NCBI GenBank assembly: GCA_937942115.1 | Contig: CALDFY010000211.1 | Coordinates: 1 to 6,682 of the forward strand | Source of the DNA: an uncultured Anaerolineae bacterium | GTDB taxonomy: Bacteria; Chloroflexota; Anaerolineae; B4-G1; DUEL01 | Length of the DNA stretch: 6,682 nucleotides | Reading direction: 5' to 3' | Shown here: one piece after another, positions 6,475 through 6,682 of the stretch | How the letters are laid out: each line of letters begins with the position of its first letter | Position numbering within the stretch: position 1 is the first letter of the stretch | Made by a program: the position numbers and the translations under genes | Notes under the pieces: generated by a model | Seen by the model: the letters and a program-made list of their open reading frames with translations, nothing else | What the model was told of the DNA's origin: nothing | Database searches by the model: none

Positions 6475-6502
6475 TTGCCCCCTGCCCCATCTGCGGTATA
6501 CT
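6475..6502 (+). promoter_or_regulatory. Possible divergent plus-strand promoter
   Basis: TTGCCC (6475-6480), a 16-nt spacer and TATACT (6497-6502) face rightwards, away from the operon. GCCCCA / TGGGGC arms surround the -10 as a 6-bp inverted repeat, a plausible operator geometry. No gene starts convincingly before the window ends, so the target is unknown. Confidence 0.3.
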
Positions 6503-6550
6503 GGGGCGAAAGGTAACTACCTACCCTGATGGCTGGGATGCCCACTTCCG

Positions 6551-6642
6551 CCCGCCGCTTTAGCGGCAGGCTCAGATACCAAAGCCCTGACGGGCTATCC
6601 GGTTCGCATCTGAGCCAGGGGCTTTTCGCCCAATGGGGCGAA
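6551..6642. repeat. Hairpin cluster upstream of the operon, related to the left-end terminator
   Basis: Four structures lie in a row. (a) GCCGC-TTTA-GCGGC at 6554-6567. (b) GGCTCAGAT (6569-6577) with ATCTGAGCC (6608-6616), a perfect 9-bp stem, enclosing (c) AGCCC-TGAC-GGGCT (6583-6596). (d) TTCGCCC (6625-6631) with GGGCGAA (6636-6642). An alternative stem, CCAATG (6630-6635) with CATTGG (6643-6648), cannot form together with (d). The first 26 bases (6551-6576) match 35-60 of the left-end terminator at 23 of 26 positions, so this looks like a dispersed palindromic repeat. No T-run follows on either strand. Confidence 0.6.
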
Positions 6643-6648
6643 CATTGG

Positions 6649-6677
6649 CCCCCACCCCCCTTTATCCCCCCTCCCCC
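6649..6677 (-). other. G-quadruplex-type motif
   Basis: The minus strand carries G5, A, G6, ATAAA, G6, T, G5. These four G-runs with loops of 1, 5 and 1 nt satisfy the standard intramolecular quadruplex pattern; the plus strand carries the matching C-runs. It lies about 200 nt upstream of the operon promoter. Any role, for example in transcription or replication pausing, is unproven. Confidence 0.6.
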
Positions 6678-6682
6678 ATCGC

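Noticed and set aside
6384..6545. 54-residue N-terminal extension of the COG3581-like protein, including a CxxC
   Set aside because: The family start is at 6383, and the best promoter lies inside the extension, so it is probably untranslated leader or upstream DNA.
6569..6616. tRNA-like look: 7-9 bp end stem, an inner hairpin and GGTTCG
   Set aside because: Only 48 nt long, and it has no D-arm, anticodon arm or pairing T-stem, so it is not a tRNA.
6529..6682. Plus-strand frame open from an ATG at 6529 to the window end
   Set aside because: It consists of the hairpin repeats and C-runs, giving a proline-rich low-complexity translation with no ribosome binding site.

Overview
This 6.7 kb, GC-rich window carries five protein genes, all on the minus strand, with little space between them. 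The protein styles and the mix of uvrB, a Bacillus YdhR/GmuE-type fructokinase and an acyl-CoA dehydratase-activase module suggest an anaerobic or facultative, possibly thermophilic bacterium of the Chloroflexota/Firmicutes kind. That placement is an inference from protein similarity; the window has no rRNA or other phylogenetic marker.

In transcription order (high to low coordinates), the first block is a three-gene operon at 6383-3420. It encodes (1) a 361-aa COG3581-like protein, (2) a 313-aa COG3580-like (DUF2229-type) protein and (3) a 316-aa HgdC/BadF-type ASKHA ATPase activase. Genes 1 and 2 are 1 nt apart and genes 2 and 3 overlap by 16 nt, so they are almost certainly translated together. 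The ATPase has the two cluster-ligand cysteines of the known 'archerase' activators (C128, C167) plus a four-cysteine C-terminal extension. The two other proteins are distant paralogues. Each has three cysteines at matching places and an almost identical C-terminal motif. The likely picture is an ATP-driven, low-potential electron-transfer machine whose substrate is unknown; no ordinary 2-hydroxyacyl-CoA dehydratase subunits are present.

The second block, at 3136-73, is a ROK-family fructokinase followed by uvrB, the DNA-damage recognition helicase-like subunit of nucleotide excision repair. A near-perfect sigma-70 type promoter (TTGACA-17-TACAAT) precedes the kinase gene and probably also serves uvrB. 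The two genes are separated only by a tandem array of 13 octamers. That array supplies the kinase's last two codons and stop, and it leaves uvrB without a visible Shine-Dalgarno sequence.

The non-coding DNA is rich in structure. A strong plus-strand terminator hairpin lies beyond the uvrB stop (29-65), and a 26-bp relative of it recurs at the opposite end of the window (6551-6576). A ~97-bp imperfect palindrome with 20-bp arms lies between the two blocks (3284-3380). Upstream of the three-gene operon there is a promoter, a possible divergent promoter, a series of hairpins including two mutually exclusive ones, and a G-quadruplex-type motif on the minus strand (6649-6677).
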